From: an uncultured Cryomorphaceae bacterium | Lineage (GTDB): Bacteria > Bacteroidota > Bacteroidia > Flavobacteriales > Schleiferiaceae | Assembly: GCA_937120475.1 (NCBI GenBank) | Contig: CAKZJV010000007.1 | Coordinates: 2,930,068-2,994,067 of the forward strand | Direction of reading: 5' to 3' | DNA length: 64,000 bases | Shown here: positions 17,832-25,674 of the stretch, piece by piece | Layout of the letters: every line of letters begins with the position of its first letter | Position numbering within the stretch: the first letter of the stretch is position 1 | The notes under the pieces: generated by a model | What the model was told of the DNA's origin: nothing | The model's input: the letters and a program-made list of their open reading frames with translations, nothing else | Database searches by the model: none | Translations under genes and position numbers: made by a program

Positions 17832-19010
17832 ATGCTATCCCTCACCAACTCCATATGCTACTTCGCCCAAACCAACTTCCGTAACCAAAGAAAACGTTTC
17901 GGTATCCAGCTTCCAGATCGCCTATACCACTTCTACATCACTGGTAAAACGGGAACAGGGAAGACCACGCTACTTCACACCAAATTCAGCCAGGACGTTC
18001 AAAACGGTCACGGCCTGTGTCTGGTAGACGTACACGGAGACTTAATAAAAGAAGTACTAAATAGTATTCCTGAACATCGCAAACAAGATGTGGTGTACCT
18101 GAACGCCACTGATCCGAACCTCAATCTCGGCTACAACCCACTCCGCAGGGTTAGGTATGAAAAACGTCCTTTGATCGTCTCTAATATCCTGGAAGTGTTC
18201 CAACGGCTATGGGGTAACCAAAGCTGGGGAGTAAAGCTCAGCCATATCCTCCGCAATATTCTATTAACCCTGCTTGATCAACCCAGTGCATCCTTTTCCG
18301 ATGTGCTTCGGATTCTGCACGATGAGGAATACCGGAAGTCTTGTCTTCGACACATAGTAAATCCCGATGTCAAAGCCTTTTGGGAGAAAGAATTCAAGAC
18401 CTACAGCAAGAACGATCTGGTGCCCCTGTACAACAAGCTCGGAGCTATGTTGTCGTATCCTGCCGTCAAGCGGATTCTGGTGGAAAACAACAAGCAGATA
18501 TCCCTACGCTCCATTATGGATAACCAAAAAATTCTCCTGGTGAACTTGTCTAAAGGAATGTTGGGAAGTGATGCTTCCTACATCCTCGGATCACTGCTTC
18601 TTACTTCACTGTCTGCTTCTGCTTTCAGTCGGGCAGATACCCAGGAAAATGAACGCCAACCCTTCTTTGTGTACTTAGACGAGTTTCAGAACTATACCAA
18701 CCTATCCCTGGTAGAAATGCTCAGTGAATTGCGGAAGTATAAGGTGGGGATGGTACTGGCTCACCAGTACATCGCACAGCTTGATCCGCAGATCCGTGAT
18801 GCGGTACTCGGAAACGTAGGAACCATTGTCACCTTCCGCTTAGGACAAGCCGATGCCCGGTACATGGAAAAAGAGTTCTATCCCACCTTTAAGCGGGATC
18901 ACTTTCTGAATCTCCCGAACTACAACATCTATCTAAAGATGATTATCAACGGGCATCCATCCAAAGCCTTTTCTGCCACCACGCTTCCTCCATATCAATT
19001 GCCGGACTAA
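17832..19010 (+). CDS. TraD/VirD4-like type IV DNA-transfer ATPase (first copy)
   Basis: 392 residues, cytosolic in appearance. Walker A: YITGKTGTGKTTLLHTKF near residue 40; LCLVDVHGDLIKEVLN; Walker B: FFVYLDEFQNYT near residue 275; then LRKYKVGMVLAHQYIAQLD (TraD/HerA-type sensor) and GNVGTIVTFRLGQADARYMEKEF. These are hallmarks of VirD4/TraG/TraD-family and HerA-like DNA-pumping ATPases. No N-terminal membrane helices, so it is a soluble form, perhaps a DNA-translocating helper rather than a membrane coupling protein. It heads a plus-strand cluster running to 21.5 kb. Confidence 0.88.
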   Translation: MLSLTNSICYFAQTNFRNQRKRFGIQLPDRLYHFYITGKTGTGKTTLLHTKFSQDVQNGHGLCLVDVHGDLIKEVLNSIPEHRKQDVVYLNATDPNLNLGYNPLRRVRYEKRPLIVSNILEVFQRLWGNQSWGVKLSHILRNILLTLLDQPSASFSDVLRILHDEEYRKSCLRHIVNPDVKAFWEKEFKTYSKNDLVPLYNKLGAMLSYPAVKRILVENNKQISLRSIMDNQKILLVNLSKGMLGSDASYILGSLLLTSLSASAFSRADTQENERQPFFVYLDEFQNYTNLSLVEMLSELRKYKVGMVLAHQYIAQLDPQIRDAVLGNVGTIVTFRLGQADARYMEKEFYPTFKRDHFLNLPNYNIYLKMIINGHPSKAFSATTLPPYQLPD

Positions 19011-19120
19011 CAAAATCCTGGCTCTACCACCTCTTTTCACTTCACAGATATACTCCAGGGGAAATCTGTTCTTTCTTGTCGAACCTTACTCACCCCTAAT
19101 CTTCCTTCCTTCCTGTTTTC

Positions 19121-19921
19121 ATGTCGTCCAAGCTCCGAACCCCGGTGACCTACTACGGGGGTAAGCAAACCATGCTCCGCCATATCCTTCCGAATATTCC
19201 GCCCCACCGTATCTACACGGAATCCTTCTTTGGAGGTGGTGCCGTATTCTTTGCCAAAGAACCTTCGGAGTCTGAAGTCATCAATGATAACCACCACATG
19301 GTGGTCAACTTCTTTGCAGTCGCCAAGCATGACTTTGAAGCGTTAAAAGAAAAGATCGAAGCAACGCTATTCTCTAGGGCCACCTATTCCGTAGCCTGGA
19401 GTATCTACCGGATGCCTCATCTGTTTTCACCTCTCCAACGAGCCTGGGCTTTCTATGTCGGAACCAATATGGGCTTTGCCTGTACGGTGGGTTCCTGGGG
19501 CTTTGACAAGTACGGCAAGCGAACTAAGTCCTTTATCAATAAAAAGCTAGCCTTTGATGAACGTATTACCCAACGGCTTGCTTCAACCACCATCGAGTGT
19601 TCCGATGCCTGCGCGGTCATTGAACGCTTTGATAGCCCTGAAGCCTTCCACTACGTTGATCCACCTTACATCAATACCCATCTTGGTCACTATGGTGGCT
19701 ACACCGAAAGCAACTACCAGCAGCTTTTAGAAACCCTTTCCAAGATCAAAGGGAAGTTCCTGCTGTCCTCGTTTCCTTCAGAACTCTTAGAACAGTACAC
19801 GAAGCAAAACGGATGGCATACCCAGACCTACACCAAATCCTTAGCGGCCCATAAATCCGAAGGTGGGGCATCGAAGCCCACCAAAGTTGAAGTGCTCACC
19901 GCCAACTACACAATTGTCTAA
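19121..19921 (+). CDS. D12-class N6-adenine DNA methyltransferase
   Basis: 266 residues. Motif order is that of Dam-type enzymes: TPVTYYGGKQTMLRHILPNI near the N-terminus, the AdoMet site FFGGGAVFFAK, NDNHHMVVNFF, and the catalytic DPPY motif in AFHYVDPPYINTHLG near residue 185. It methylates adenine in a short DNA target, specificity unknown. No cognate restriction gene is adjacent, so it is probably an orphan methylase used for protection from host restriction or for element regulation. Confidence 0.93.
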   Translation: MSSKLRTPVTYYGGKQTMLRHILPNIPPHRIYTESFFGGGAVFFAKEPSESEVINDNHHMVVNFFAVAKHDFEALKEKIEATLFSRATYSVAWSIYRMPHLFSPLQRAWAFYVGTNMGFACTVGSWGFDKYGKRTKSFINKKLAFDERITQRLASTTIECSDACAVIERFDSPEAFHYVDPPYINTHLGHYGGYTESNYQQLLETLSKIKGKFLLSSFPSELLEQYTKQNGWHTQTYTKSLAAHKSEGGASKPTKVEVLTANYTIV

Positions 19922-19939
19922 TTTTTAAATCTGCAACAA

Positions 19940-20542
19940 ATGAATATCACGACCCGTACGGTCCTCCGTCATTTTTTGGCGAGACTGTACATGGAACTGG
20001 ATAGTTCCGAAACCGCTTCCATTGATCCGTTCTTTGAAACCTTCTTTACCAAAGGAGAACTCAAAGAAATCATCCACACAAGCTATGATGCCAAGAAGCT
20101 CAAAGACCTTGACCTGGATGCCATGGATAAAGAAGAACTTCTGGAAGTAATAGAGGATGATTCTATTATTCTCGACTACTTCATGGAGCAGTGGAATGCT
20201 CAAACCTGCAGCCACTGTGAAATTACCCAACCGAGCGTCAGAACGACTCTTGAGCAACTGAGCTTGCAAAGCCACTACCTGTGGTGTAAGCGGCCAGAGC
20301 AGTGGAATGCGTATGACCTGAGTAATTACCGTTCCTTGCAAGTCAAGGCCGGGAAAATCTGCCGGGTGTACGGCATCTATATGGCGAGTGTAAAAGCGGA
20401 AGACGTAGAGAAGGTAACTACTCCACCTAACCGCTTCTATGATTCCCAAGAACTGGCCGAAACGGCTCTCCAGGAACTCATTGCCGAGAAGAACTTCTCA
20501 CCTGAAGAACTACACATCCTGTCACTGTTTGCGGGCAGGTAA
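19940..20542 (+). CDS. Conserved hypothetical protein of mobile element
   Basis: 200 residues, acidic and helical, no membrane segment. Notable parts: KELKEIIHTSYDAKKLKDLDLDAMDKEELLEVIEDD (long charged helices, given in part), QTCSHCEITQ (a CxxC pair) and LSNYRSLQVKAGKICRVYGIYM. It starts 18 bases after the methylase stop and is probably in the same operon. Not recognised. Confidence 0.7.
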   Translation: MNITTRTVLRHFLARLYMELDSSETASIDPFFETFFTKGELKEIIHTSYDAKKLKDLDLDAMDKEELLEVIEDDSIILDYFMEQWNAQTCSHCEITQPSVRTTLEQLSLQSHYLWCKRPEQWNAYDLSNYRSLQVKAGKICRVYGIYMASVKAEDVEKVTTPPNRFYDSQELAETALQELIAEKNFSPEELHILSLFAGR

Positions 20543-20578
20543 CCACCAATTTTTTGTCTAATTCTAAAATCAAATACC

Positions 20579-21091
20579 ATGTCAAAAACAACAGGGGTGG
20601 TGGATGTCCTCATTGAGAACATTACCACCGATCAAAAGCTACTGGAAGAAGTAGATCAAAAAGTCCACAAAGCGAAAGCCGAAAAGAAGGAAGTTTCGGA
20701 TCGCCTGAAAGGATACCGCAATGATCTGTCTGTACTTTTAAAGTATGCCGATGATTCACAACGCAAGAAGATTGAAGAGCTTGGCTTTTCCTTTTCGGAA
20801 CGTGATCATGGTCTGAATCCGATTGCAACTACGGTACTGGAGCTTCTTTCGAAAGCAAAGAACCACGTCATGACTAATGGAGAGCTGTATGATGCCTACG
20901 TCAAAACGGTTGATAACGAAGAAGACGTAGAGTCGTACACTCACTTCAATATCAAGTGTCGTTCGTTGTTTAACTCTCAACGCTTGATTCGGAAGAAAGC
21001 CAAAGACTCCAAGAGTTCACGGGATGATATCATCTCGGTGAATGGTGGGAGTAAGCCTGATACTGACAAGGAAACAACTCCGGAATCATGA
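20579..21091 (+). CDS. Hypothetical protein with long N-terminal coiled-coil
   Basis: 170 residues. N-terminal helix of about 70 residues (KLLEEVDQKVHKAKAEKKEVSD ... in part; RLKGYRNDLSVLLKYADDSQRKKIEEL) followed by a winged-helix-like domain: ATTVLELLSKAKNHVMTNGELYDAYV and FNIKCRSLFNSQRLIRKK. A DNA-binding protein is plausible. Its stop overlaps the ATG of the next gene (ATGA type), so the two are coupled. Confidence 0.68.
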   Translation: MSKTTGVVDVLIENITTDQKLLEEVDQKVHKAKAEKKEVSDRLKGYRNDLSVLLKYADDSQRKKIEELGFSFSERDHGLNPIATTVLELLSKAKNHVMTNGELYDAYVKTVDNEEDVESYTHFNIKCRSLFNSQRLIRKKAKDSKSSRDDIISVNGGSKPDTDKETTPES

Positions 21092-21513
21092 ATCATGGCT
21101 TTTCCACCTACTACGGCCAACTCAAGGCCTTTGACCTGGCTGTCTGGTTGAACTTCGAACATCGGTTGAAGAACGAAGAGTTCGGAGCGATACAGGGAGC
21201 TAACTGGCAGTACCTTGTGGTACCCACTGATCACCCTTCATTTGAGGGTGAGAGGTTCGAGAAGCTTCCGAAATCATACCGGAACATGACGTATGATCAT
21301 ATCCAGCAGATTGCTATGGATGATGACCCCCTACCATTTTGGGAGATCATACGAGGCATGGCATCCACTGGTGATGGTGAGGTACTCCGCTTTATCCTGA
21401 AGTACAATGTCCCCTTGCACAAATTCATTCGTTTTGAATTAGCGGCACGGGGCTATGATGCAGACAACCACTACTGCGGGTTTGAGAAAGCCAAAGCGAT
21501 TTGGCTGAAATAA
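21088..21513 (+). CDS. Hypothetical protein
   Basis: 141 residues. Readable parts: STYYGQLKAFDLAVWLNFEHRL, WQYLVVPTDHPSFEGERFEKLP, YDHIQQIAMDDDPLPFWEIIRGMAS, VPLHKFIRFELAARGYD. No known motif; soluble. Start ATG overlaps the preceding stop by 4 bases. Followed by a strong terminator, so it is the last gene of this operon. Confidence 0.7.
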   Translation: MNHGFSTYYGQLKAFDLAVWLNFEHRLKNEEFGAIQGANWQYLVVPTDHPSFEGERFEKLPKSYRNMTYDHIQQIAMDDDPLPFWEIIRGMASTGDGEVLRFILKYNVPLHKFIRFELAARGYDADNHYCGFEKAKAIWLK

Positions 21514-21522
21514 CTAAATATG

Positions 21523-21556
21523 AAAACGCTGACTTTCATTTAAGTCAGCGTTTTTT
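21523..21556 (+). terminator. Rho-independent terminator
   Basis: Stem AAACGCTGAC / GTCAGCGTTT with a 10-base loop and a run of six T, 10 bases after the stop of the 141-aa gene. It closes the 17.8-21.5 kb plus-strand operon. Confidence 0.85.
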
Positions 21557-21610
21557 CTGTTTTGACTTTTAAGCCATGTAAATTCATGAGAACATACGCA
21601 ATACTAAACC

Positions 21611-21638
21611 CTTGATAAATATCCAACTATTTATCAAG
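21611..21638. repeat. Perfect 11-bp inverted repeat
   Basis: CTTGATAAATA at 21611-21621 and TATTTATCAAG at 21628-21638 with a 6-base loop, A+T-rich, no following T-run on either strand. It lies between the operon terminator and the 3' end of the small RNA at 21.7 kb; a protein-binding palindrome is more likely than a terminator. Confidence 0.6.
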
Positions 21639-21705
21639 AGGTTCGTCTTGAGTCGCCAGGCCCATTGCACTAGCTTGCCAGCAATTCTTTGAAACGATGG
21701 CAAAG

Positions 21706-21798
21706 AAAAAAACCCGCTCTTAAAGCGGGCTTCGCCATCATTTAACTCAGGTAAAGCTGATGACTTGTTGAAGGAATATTAGCAGTATTCAGACAACC
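21706..21798 (-). ncRNA. Predicted small RNA, family member 3
   Basis: Minus-strand transcription unit predicted from a promoter (21805-21831) and a terminator: stem CCCGCT/AGCGGG followed by seven U (A-run 21706-21712 on the plus strand). The predicted transcript is about 93 nt and its 3' part GGCGAAGCCCGC parallels GGCGATCCCGC in the two other copies at 25.4 and 29.5 kb. It diverges from the 76-aa gene starting at 21879. No open frame of useful length. Function unknown. Confidence 0.6.
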
Positions 21799-21804
21799 TC
21801 ACCC

Positions 21805-21831
21805 AGTGTACTCATTTGGTGAAAAAGTCAA
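21805..21831 (-). promoter_or_regulatory. Promoter of small RNA 3
   Basis: On the minus strand TTGACT (21831-21826), 15 nt, TACACT (21810-21805). The spacing is identical in the other two copies. Confidence 0.55.
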
Positions 21832-21878
21832 GCTCTATCTGTGGATTAAAGGAATTCTAACTTTTAATACACAGTATC

Positions 21879-22109
21879 ATGAGAATTTACAACAAAAACG
21901 AAATCAACTACTTCATTGAGTTCTACACAAACTACTGCGGTGGAGAAACCCAATGCAAAGAGCAACTTCTTGAAGCTATTCAGGAAAAGGAAGAGTACAC
22001 TGAGGTCGAGATCAAAGAAATCTTCAAGCGGGAAGGTATGGGTGATGTGACGTTGATGATTTGTTGCCTAAGGCTTCTGGTGGACAATGATGCCGATGAG
22101 TGCTGGTAA
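21879..22109 (+). CDS. Small acidic hypothetical protein (76 aa)
   Basis: ATG 21879. Helical, acidic, Cys-containing: NEINYFIEFYTNYCGGETQC, EAIQEKEEYTEVEIKEIFKREG and LMICCLRLLVDNDADECW. No family recognised. It shares its upstream region with small RNA 3, transcribed the other way, as the 70-aa and 143-aa genes do with copies 1 and 2. Confidence 0.6.
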   Translation: MRIYNKNEINYFIEFYTNYCGGETQCKEQLLEAIQEKEEYTEVEIKEIFKREGMGDVTLMICCLRLLVDNDADECW

Positions 22110-22283
22110 TAACTCGTTTACCTGGAATACAACAAGAAAGTATTTGCTCAAATAGCATTTCCATACGATGTACTATATCAAATACCTATTATTGAGGATT
22201 TGTGCTTTGTGGATGTTCTTTAGGTTGCAGGTGGTAACCTTCAATTCATACGATATGAAAACATCACTCCCAAAGCCTCGCCA

Positions 22284-22550
22284 TCACGGCTTCTCAGCAA
22301 ACCCTTCGAAGAACTCTTCTAAGCTCATGTTATGAGCATCCAGTATTTTTAAGAAACTGGCAAAGGTGAAGTTTGATCCTTTCTCCATGCGCCAGTACTG
22401 CATCCGGGACAAACCATGTTCAATAGCAAAATTCTCATAGGAGGTATATCCTTTGTCAATCCTAATCTGTTGAAGTTTGGCAGCAATAGCCTGTATCCGG
22501 GGGTCGAGCTTCTTGGGGTGCTCTTTTTTCGTGTTCCTCACTGCCTTCAT
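22284..22550 (-). CDS. XRE-family helix-turn-helix regulator
   Basis: 88 residues. After a basic leader (NTKKEHPKKL) comes a Cro/C1 HTH: IAAKLQQIRIDKGYTSYENFAIEHGLSR in two halves, recognition helix near GLSRMQYWRMEKG, and ILDAHNMSLEEFFEGF, the usual end of XRE domains. A repressor-type regulator of the mobile region or of the divergent T9SS gene; target unknown. Confidence 0.82.
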   Translation of the reverse strand: MKAVRNTKKEHPKKLDPRIQAIAAKLQQIRIDKGYTSYENFAIEHGLSRMQYWRMEKGSNFTFASFLKILDAHNMSLEEFFEGFAEKP

Positions 22551-22663
22551 GTTTTGGTTCGAAACAAAGATGGAGGGAGCGTCAAATTCCTGTTACCTAC
22601 TATAATTTACACCACATATAAACATTTAACGTATATTCGCTCTACAACTTAAAAATCAACCCC

Positions 22664-23782
22664 ATGAATGTCAAACGATTACTCTTTGCTTTGTTGTTAA
22701 TAAGTAGCTTCCACGGCTACAGCCAGCAAGTCTTTACGCTACTCTCTAACCTCGAGTACCCACGCGCCTTGTGCCTGGATAACGGACAGGTGTACTTCAC
22801 CGAAACCCAGGGCGCCTTAGACCCCTTCGGTGGCCGGGTGTCTTTACTTCAATATGATATTGGTTCTGCGCAGACCGATACCTTGGTGTACCAACTGATA
22901 TGTGGCAATACCATCCTCGTTACTCCTTCAGGAGGGCTGTATTTAGGTTCAGAAATCGGCCCAGCGGTGGGGGATCAGGGATGGGTATCACAGTACGTTC
23001 CGAGTGGGAACAAGGATTCCGTTGTCACAACCGTGGATATTGCTACCCACGATATGCGTATGAACTCCTTTGGTGATGTACTGTTGATCGGGCAAAGTTT
23101 TTCAAGCACCGCCAAGAGTATCCAACGCTTCGATGGTGGAGACTTCACCAGCCCTCCCACCATTCTTCAAACAGGGAAGGGTCTGGCCAACAGCATTGTG
23201 CAACACGACAGTACCGTGTACTACTCCAACAGCAATGGTATCTACTTCTTTGGCCCCGATGGGGTAGAGTACGTATTAAGTGCCCAACCAGCCGGCTCCA
23301 TTGACTATTACAAGGGATATATCTACTACACCAATATTCCAACCGGTACCATCGGCAGGGTGAATATTGTAAGTGGAAGCAATACCATTGTGGTATCGGG
23401 CTTGAACGATCCGGTAAACCTCAGAATTGATACGGCCAATGGATCGTTGTACTTCCTGGAGGCAGGCACCAGTTCAGGACAGTATTTCGATGGCACGCTG
23501 AAAGTTGTGGACATTAGTTACCTGCATATCGGGGTGGAGGAGATGTCCTCTGTACCTCCACTGTCCATCTATCCTAATCCGGTAACCGATGGGGTGCTAA
23601 CCATTGCCAATGCACCTACAGACGCTGACATTACCATCACCGATATCCAGGGTAGAGAAGTTCACCGTACCCATAACACCAAATCAGGGGTGATTGATGT
23701 CTCCACGCTCAATGAAGGAATATACATCCTGCACATCTATGACAGGGAAGGGCAGTCCGTACAGCATATATTGATTCAATAA
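22664..23782 (+). CDS. Secreted beta-propeller-like protein with T9SS sorting domain
   Basis: 372 residues with signal peptide (MNVKRLLFALLLISSFHGYSQ). The middle holds repeated short beta motifs typical of SMP-30/NHL-type propellers: LEYPRALCLDNGQVYFTE, GNTILVTPSGGLYLG, TVYYSNSNGIYFFGPDG, YYKGYIYYTNIPTGTIGRV, NDPVNLRIDTANGSLYFLE. The C-terminus LSIYPNPVTDGVLTI ... DIQGREVHR ... GIYILHIYD is a type A T9SS sorting domain, so it is a secreted or surface protein. Ligand or enzyme role unknown. Base composition is nearer to the chromosome than to the cargo genes. Confidence 0.85.
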   Translation: MNVKRLLFALLLISSFHGYSQQVFTLLSNLEYPRALCLDNGQVYFTETQGALDPFGGRVSLLQYDIGSAQTDTLVYQLICGNTILVTPSGGLYLGSEIGPAVGDQGWVSQYVPSGNKDSVVTTVDIATHDMRMNSFGDVLLIGQSFSSTAKSIQRFDGGDFTSPPTILQTGKGLANSIVQHDSTVYYSNSNGIYFFGPDGVEYVLSAQPAGSIDYYKGYIYYTNIPTGTIGRVNIVSGSNTIVVSGLNDPVNLRIDTANGSLYFLEAGTSSGQYFDGTLKVVDISYLHIGVEEMSSVPPLSIYPNPVTDGVLTIANAPTDADITITDIQGREVHRTHNTKSGVIDVSTLNEGIYILHIYDREGQSVQHILIQ

Positions 23783-23798
23783 TTACATCTATACCGCC

Positions 23799-24830
23799 AT
23801 GAAAACCACGTACAACTTCTTTCTCATTCTGTTGACGCACATCGTTCTGAGCGTATCGTGTAACAAAAAGGATACATCCGATAGCGCAGGTGATTGTTCG
23901 GAATTTCGGGTGAGCGTCTCCACCTGGACGAATGGCAATAATGCCAGGGCCGAAGCAGACAATGGTATATACCCGGTCAGTTTCAGATGGAGCAACGGGC
24001 AAACCGGGGTAACCATAGGAGGTACTTCAGGTACCCTCGCGAAGGGTACGTACACGGTAACGGCTACCGATGGTCGCGGGTGTACTGCCGAAGCGAGCAT
24101 TACAATTGCAGATACTCCAGAAGAAATCGTCATTGAAAGTGCCGTAACCTGTGTACGCCACAACGCAGCGTTTATGACCATGGGTGTCTATGACCAAGCG
24201 GGGAACTTCCCTGAAACTCTAATCCTTGATCAGGGTATCTGCTATGGCTTCAGTGCCCAGCCAAAAGTATTCGACCAGATCACTAAAACCATCACCTTCG
24301 GAGAGTATGAATTATCTGTACTTACCATGTCAACGACCTATTACGCCCGAGCCTACGCCATTGTTGCTGACGATACAGTGTACGGTGAGGAACATAGCTT
24401 TACCACCAACGGAAGCCCACCACCGTTTAGTCTTGGACAGTCCTATCAAGGCGGTATTATCTCCTACATCTCCTGTGATGGACAACACGGAACCATCGTG
24501 CTTACCCAAGACCTCAATGCCAATGGATTTCCCTTAGATCACACTACGGCTAAATCCCGATGTGAGAACCTCTCTCAATCCGGTTATGATGACTGGCGCT
24601 TGCCGAGCACCACAGACTTTTACTTCATGCATAAAAATCTCCACCTACAGGGGCTGGGAAATTTTCACACAGGAGGCACCATCTATGACGGCTACTGGTC
24701 CAGTTACTCGCGCTATGATACCGACAAGTGTCTTGGTTTCATCGCGCGCTATTTTAACTTCCAGCAAGACAGTGTCGGTGAGTTGTGTACTCCTTACCGG
24801 CTTCGTGTTCGAGCGGTGCGGGATTTCTAG
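23799..24830 (+). CDS. Lipoprotein with DUF1566-like C-terminal domain
   Basis: 343 residues. Lipobox HIVLSVSC near residue 23 predicts a lipoprotein. Residues about 35-105 are an Ig-like/SprB-like repeat (TYTVTATDGRGCTAEASITI). A second fibronectin-like segment (STTYYARAYAIVADDTVYGEEHSFTT) precedes a C-terminal DUF1566/FGE-like region: GGIISYISCDGQHG, CENLSQSGYDDWRLPSTTDF, YDGYWSSYSRYD and PYRLRVRAVRDF. Such proteins are surface or outer-membrane lipoproteins of unknown function. It starts 16 bases after the T9SS gene and is probably co-transcribed. Confidence 0.82.
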   Translation: MKTTYNFFLILLTHIVLSVSCNKKDTSDSAGDCSEFRVSVSTWTNGNNARAEADNGIYPVSFRWSNGQTGVTIGGTSGTLAKGTYTVTATDGRGCTAEASITIADTPEEIVIESAVTCVRHNAAFMTMGVYDQAGNFPETLILDQGICYGFSAQPKVFDQITKTITFGEYELSVLTMSTTYYARAYAIVADDTVYGEEHSFTTNGSPPPFSLGQSYQGGIISYISCDGQHGTIVLTQDLNANGFPLDHTTAKSRCENLSQSGYDDWRLPSTTDFYFMHKNLHLQGLGNFHTGGTIYDGYWSSYSRYDTDKCLGFIARYFNFQQDSVGELCTPYRLRVRAVRDF

Positions 24831-24925
24831 TAGTCCTTCTTACGGAACGATGATGAACCCTTTAAAAGACAGAGTAGGAGTGGCTGTGCCTCGGTGAGGT
24901 TCAGAATACTCAACCTTAGCTTAGA

Positions 24926-24956
24926 AGCACCCAGTCTTTGGACTGGGTGCTTTTTT
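24926..24956 (+). terminator. Rho-independent terminator
   Basis: AGCACCCAGTC / GACTGGGTGCT, 11-bp perfect stem, 4-base loop TTTG, T-run at 24951-24956. It lies about 95 bases after the lipoprotein gene and ends the 22.7-24.8 kb unit. Confidence 0.85.
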
Positions 24957-25043
24957 ATGAGAATGCCCTGGTCAGGATAATGTGGAAACAATTCCTGGGC
25001 TTATTACATAAGCTAAGATCACGATATGGTTCTTATCGCTAAA

Positions 25044-25256
25044 TCAGTCACTGAAACCCGTAGCAGTGACCATTTCCATTAACTGCAATACCGCCTCTCT
25101 TTCTGATTTAAAACCAAAGTACTGATTGGTTTTGAGGATATGCAGTACATAGCCCTGCGTTTCAGGGTCCTTAAGGATTCGGTTTCCAAGGGGATCTTTA
25201 ATGATAAGATGAAAAGTGACCGGCTTTGGCGGAAGAAAAAAGGATACGAAAGACAT
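25044..25256 (-). CDS. Small hypothetical protein (70 aa)
   Basis: ATG at 25256. Readable parts: LPPKPVTFHLIIKDPLGNR, TQGYVLHILKTNQYFGFKSE and EAVLQLMEMVTATGFSD. No motif recognised; not a membrane protein. Its upstream region carries the TGAATTTTA palindrome and diverges from small RNA 1, exactly like the arrangement at 29.6 kb, which supports it as a real gene. Confidence 0.5.
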   Translation of the reverse strand: MSFVSFFLPPKPVTFHLIIKDPLGNRILKDPETQGYVLHILKTNQYFGFKSEREAVLQLMEMVTATGFSD

Positions 25257-25260
25257 GGTA

Positions 25261-25293
25261 TGAATTTTAACATTAGACTTTTATTAAAATTCA
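25261..25293. promoter_or_regulatory. Operator-like palindrome, copy 1
   Basis: TGAATTTTA (25261-25269), 15-nt spacer, TAAAATTCA (25285-25293): perfect 9-bp inverted arms, directly before the start codon of the divergent 70-aa gene. The same arms with an 8-nt spacer occur at 29615-29640. Confidence 0.55.
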
Positions 25294-25309
25294 AAACCTT
25301 ATTTGAGTA

Positions 25310-25336
25310 TTGACGAATCCAATTAACTAATATACA
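25310..25336 (+). promoter_or_regulatory. Promoter of small RNA 1
   Basis: TTGACG (25310-25315), 15 nt, TATACA (25331-25336). Same box order and spacing as at 21.8 and 29.6 kb. Confidence 0.6.
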
Positions 25337-25341
25337 GTACT

Positions 25342-25438
25342 TTAAGTTCATTGGTGCTCGGAACACCATTGGATTAGTCCAAACTTCAAGTTGGTTTTGA
25401 AGTGAAGGCGATCCCGCATTTTGATGCGGGATTTTTTT
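25342..25438 (+). ncRNA. Predicted small RNA, family member 1
   Basis: About 97 nt from the predicted start to the end of a terminator whose stem is ATCCCGCAT/ATGCGGGAT with a T-run at 25432-25438. An internal hairpin ACTTCAA/TTGAAGT (25383-25403) precedes it. Copy 2 has the same hairpin with a G-C closing pair (GCTTCAA/TTGAAGC), a compensatory change that supports an RNA structure. There is no open frame of useful length. The stretch from 25439 to 25674 holds no further gene that I can support. Confidence 0.65.
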
Positions 25439-25674
25439 ATGCCTATTTGAGATTGCCTTCATAGTTCAAAAATCCTAATACTTCGTACCCTATACAATGT
25501 AATACGTTTTCGAAATAGGTATCTATTTCTCAAGAACTAGCCTAATCAGCTTTTAACGAAATTTCGTATGCGGAGCATCACGAGAATATTATAATTCCAT
25601 AGTTTGTATATACCCGAATTTAAGAATCGTACACTTTAGTATATTGGAGGACCAAACCACTTTACTCTTCTGCT

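Noticed and set aside
21611-21638. The A+T-rich perfect palindrome as an integron attC site
   Set aside because: No integron integrase, no R'/R'' core sites, and it is too short.
22664-24830. T9SS and lipoprotein genes as element cargo
   Set aside because: Nothing in the proteins links them to mobility; kept as possible trapped chromosomal genes, undecided.
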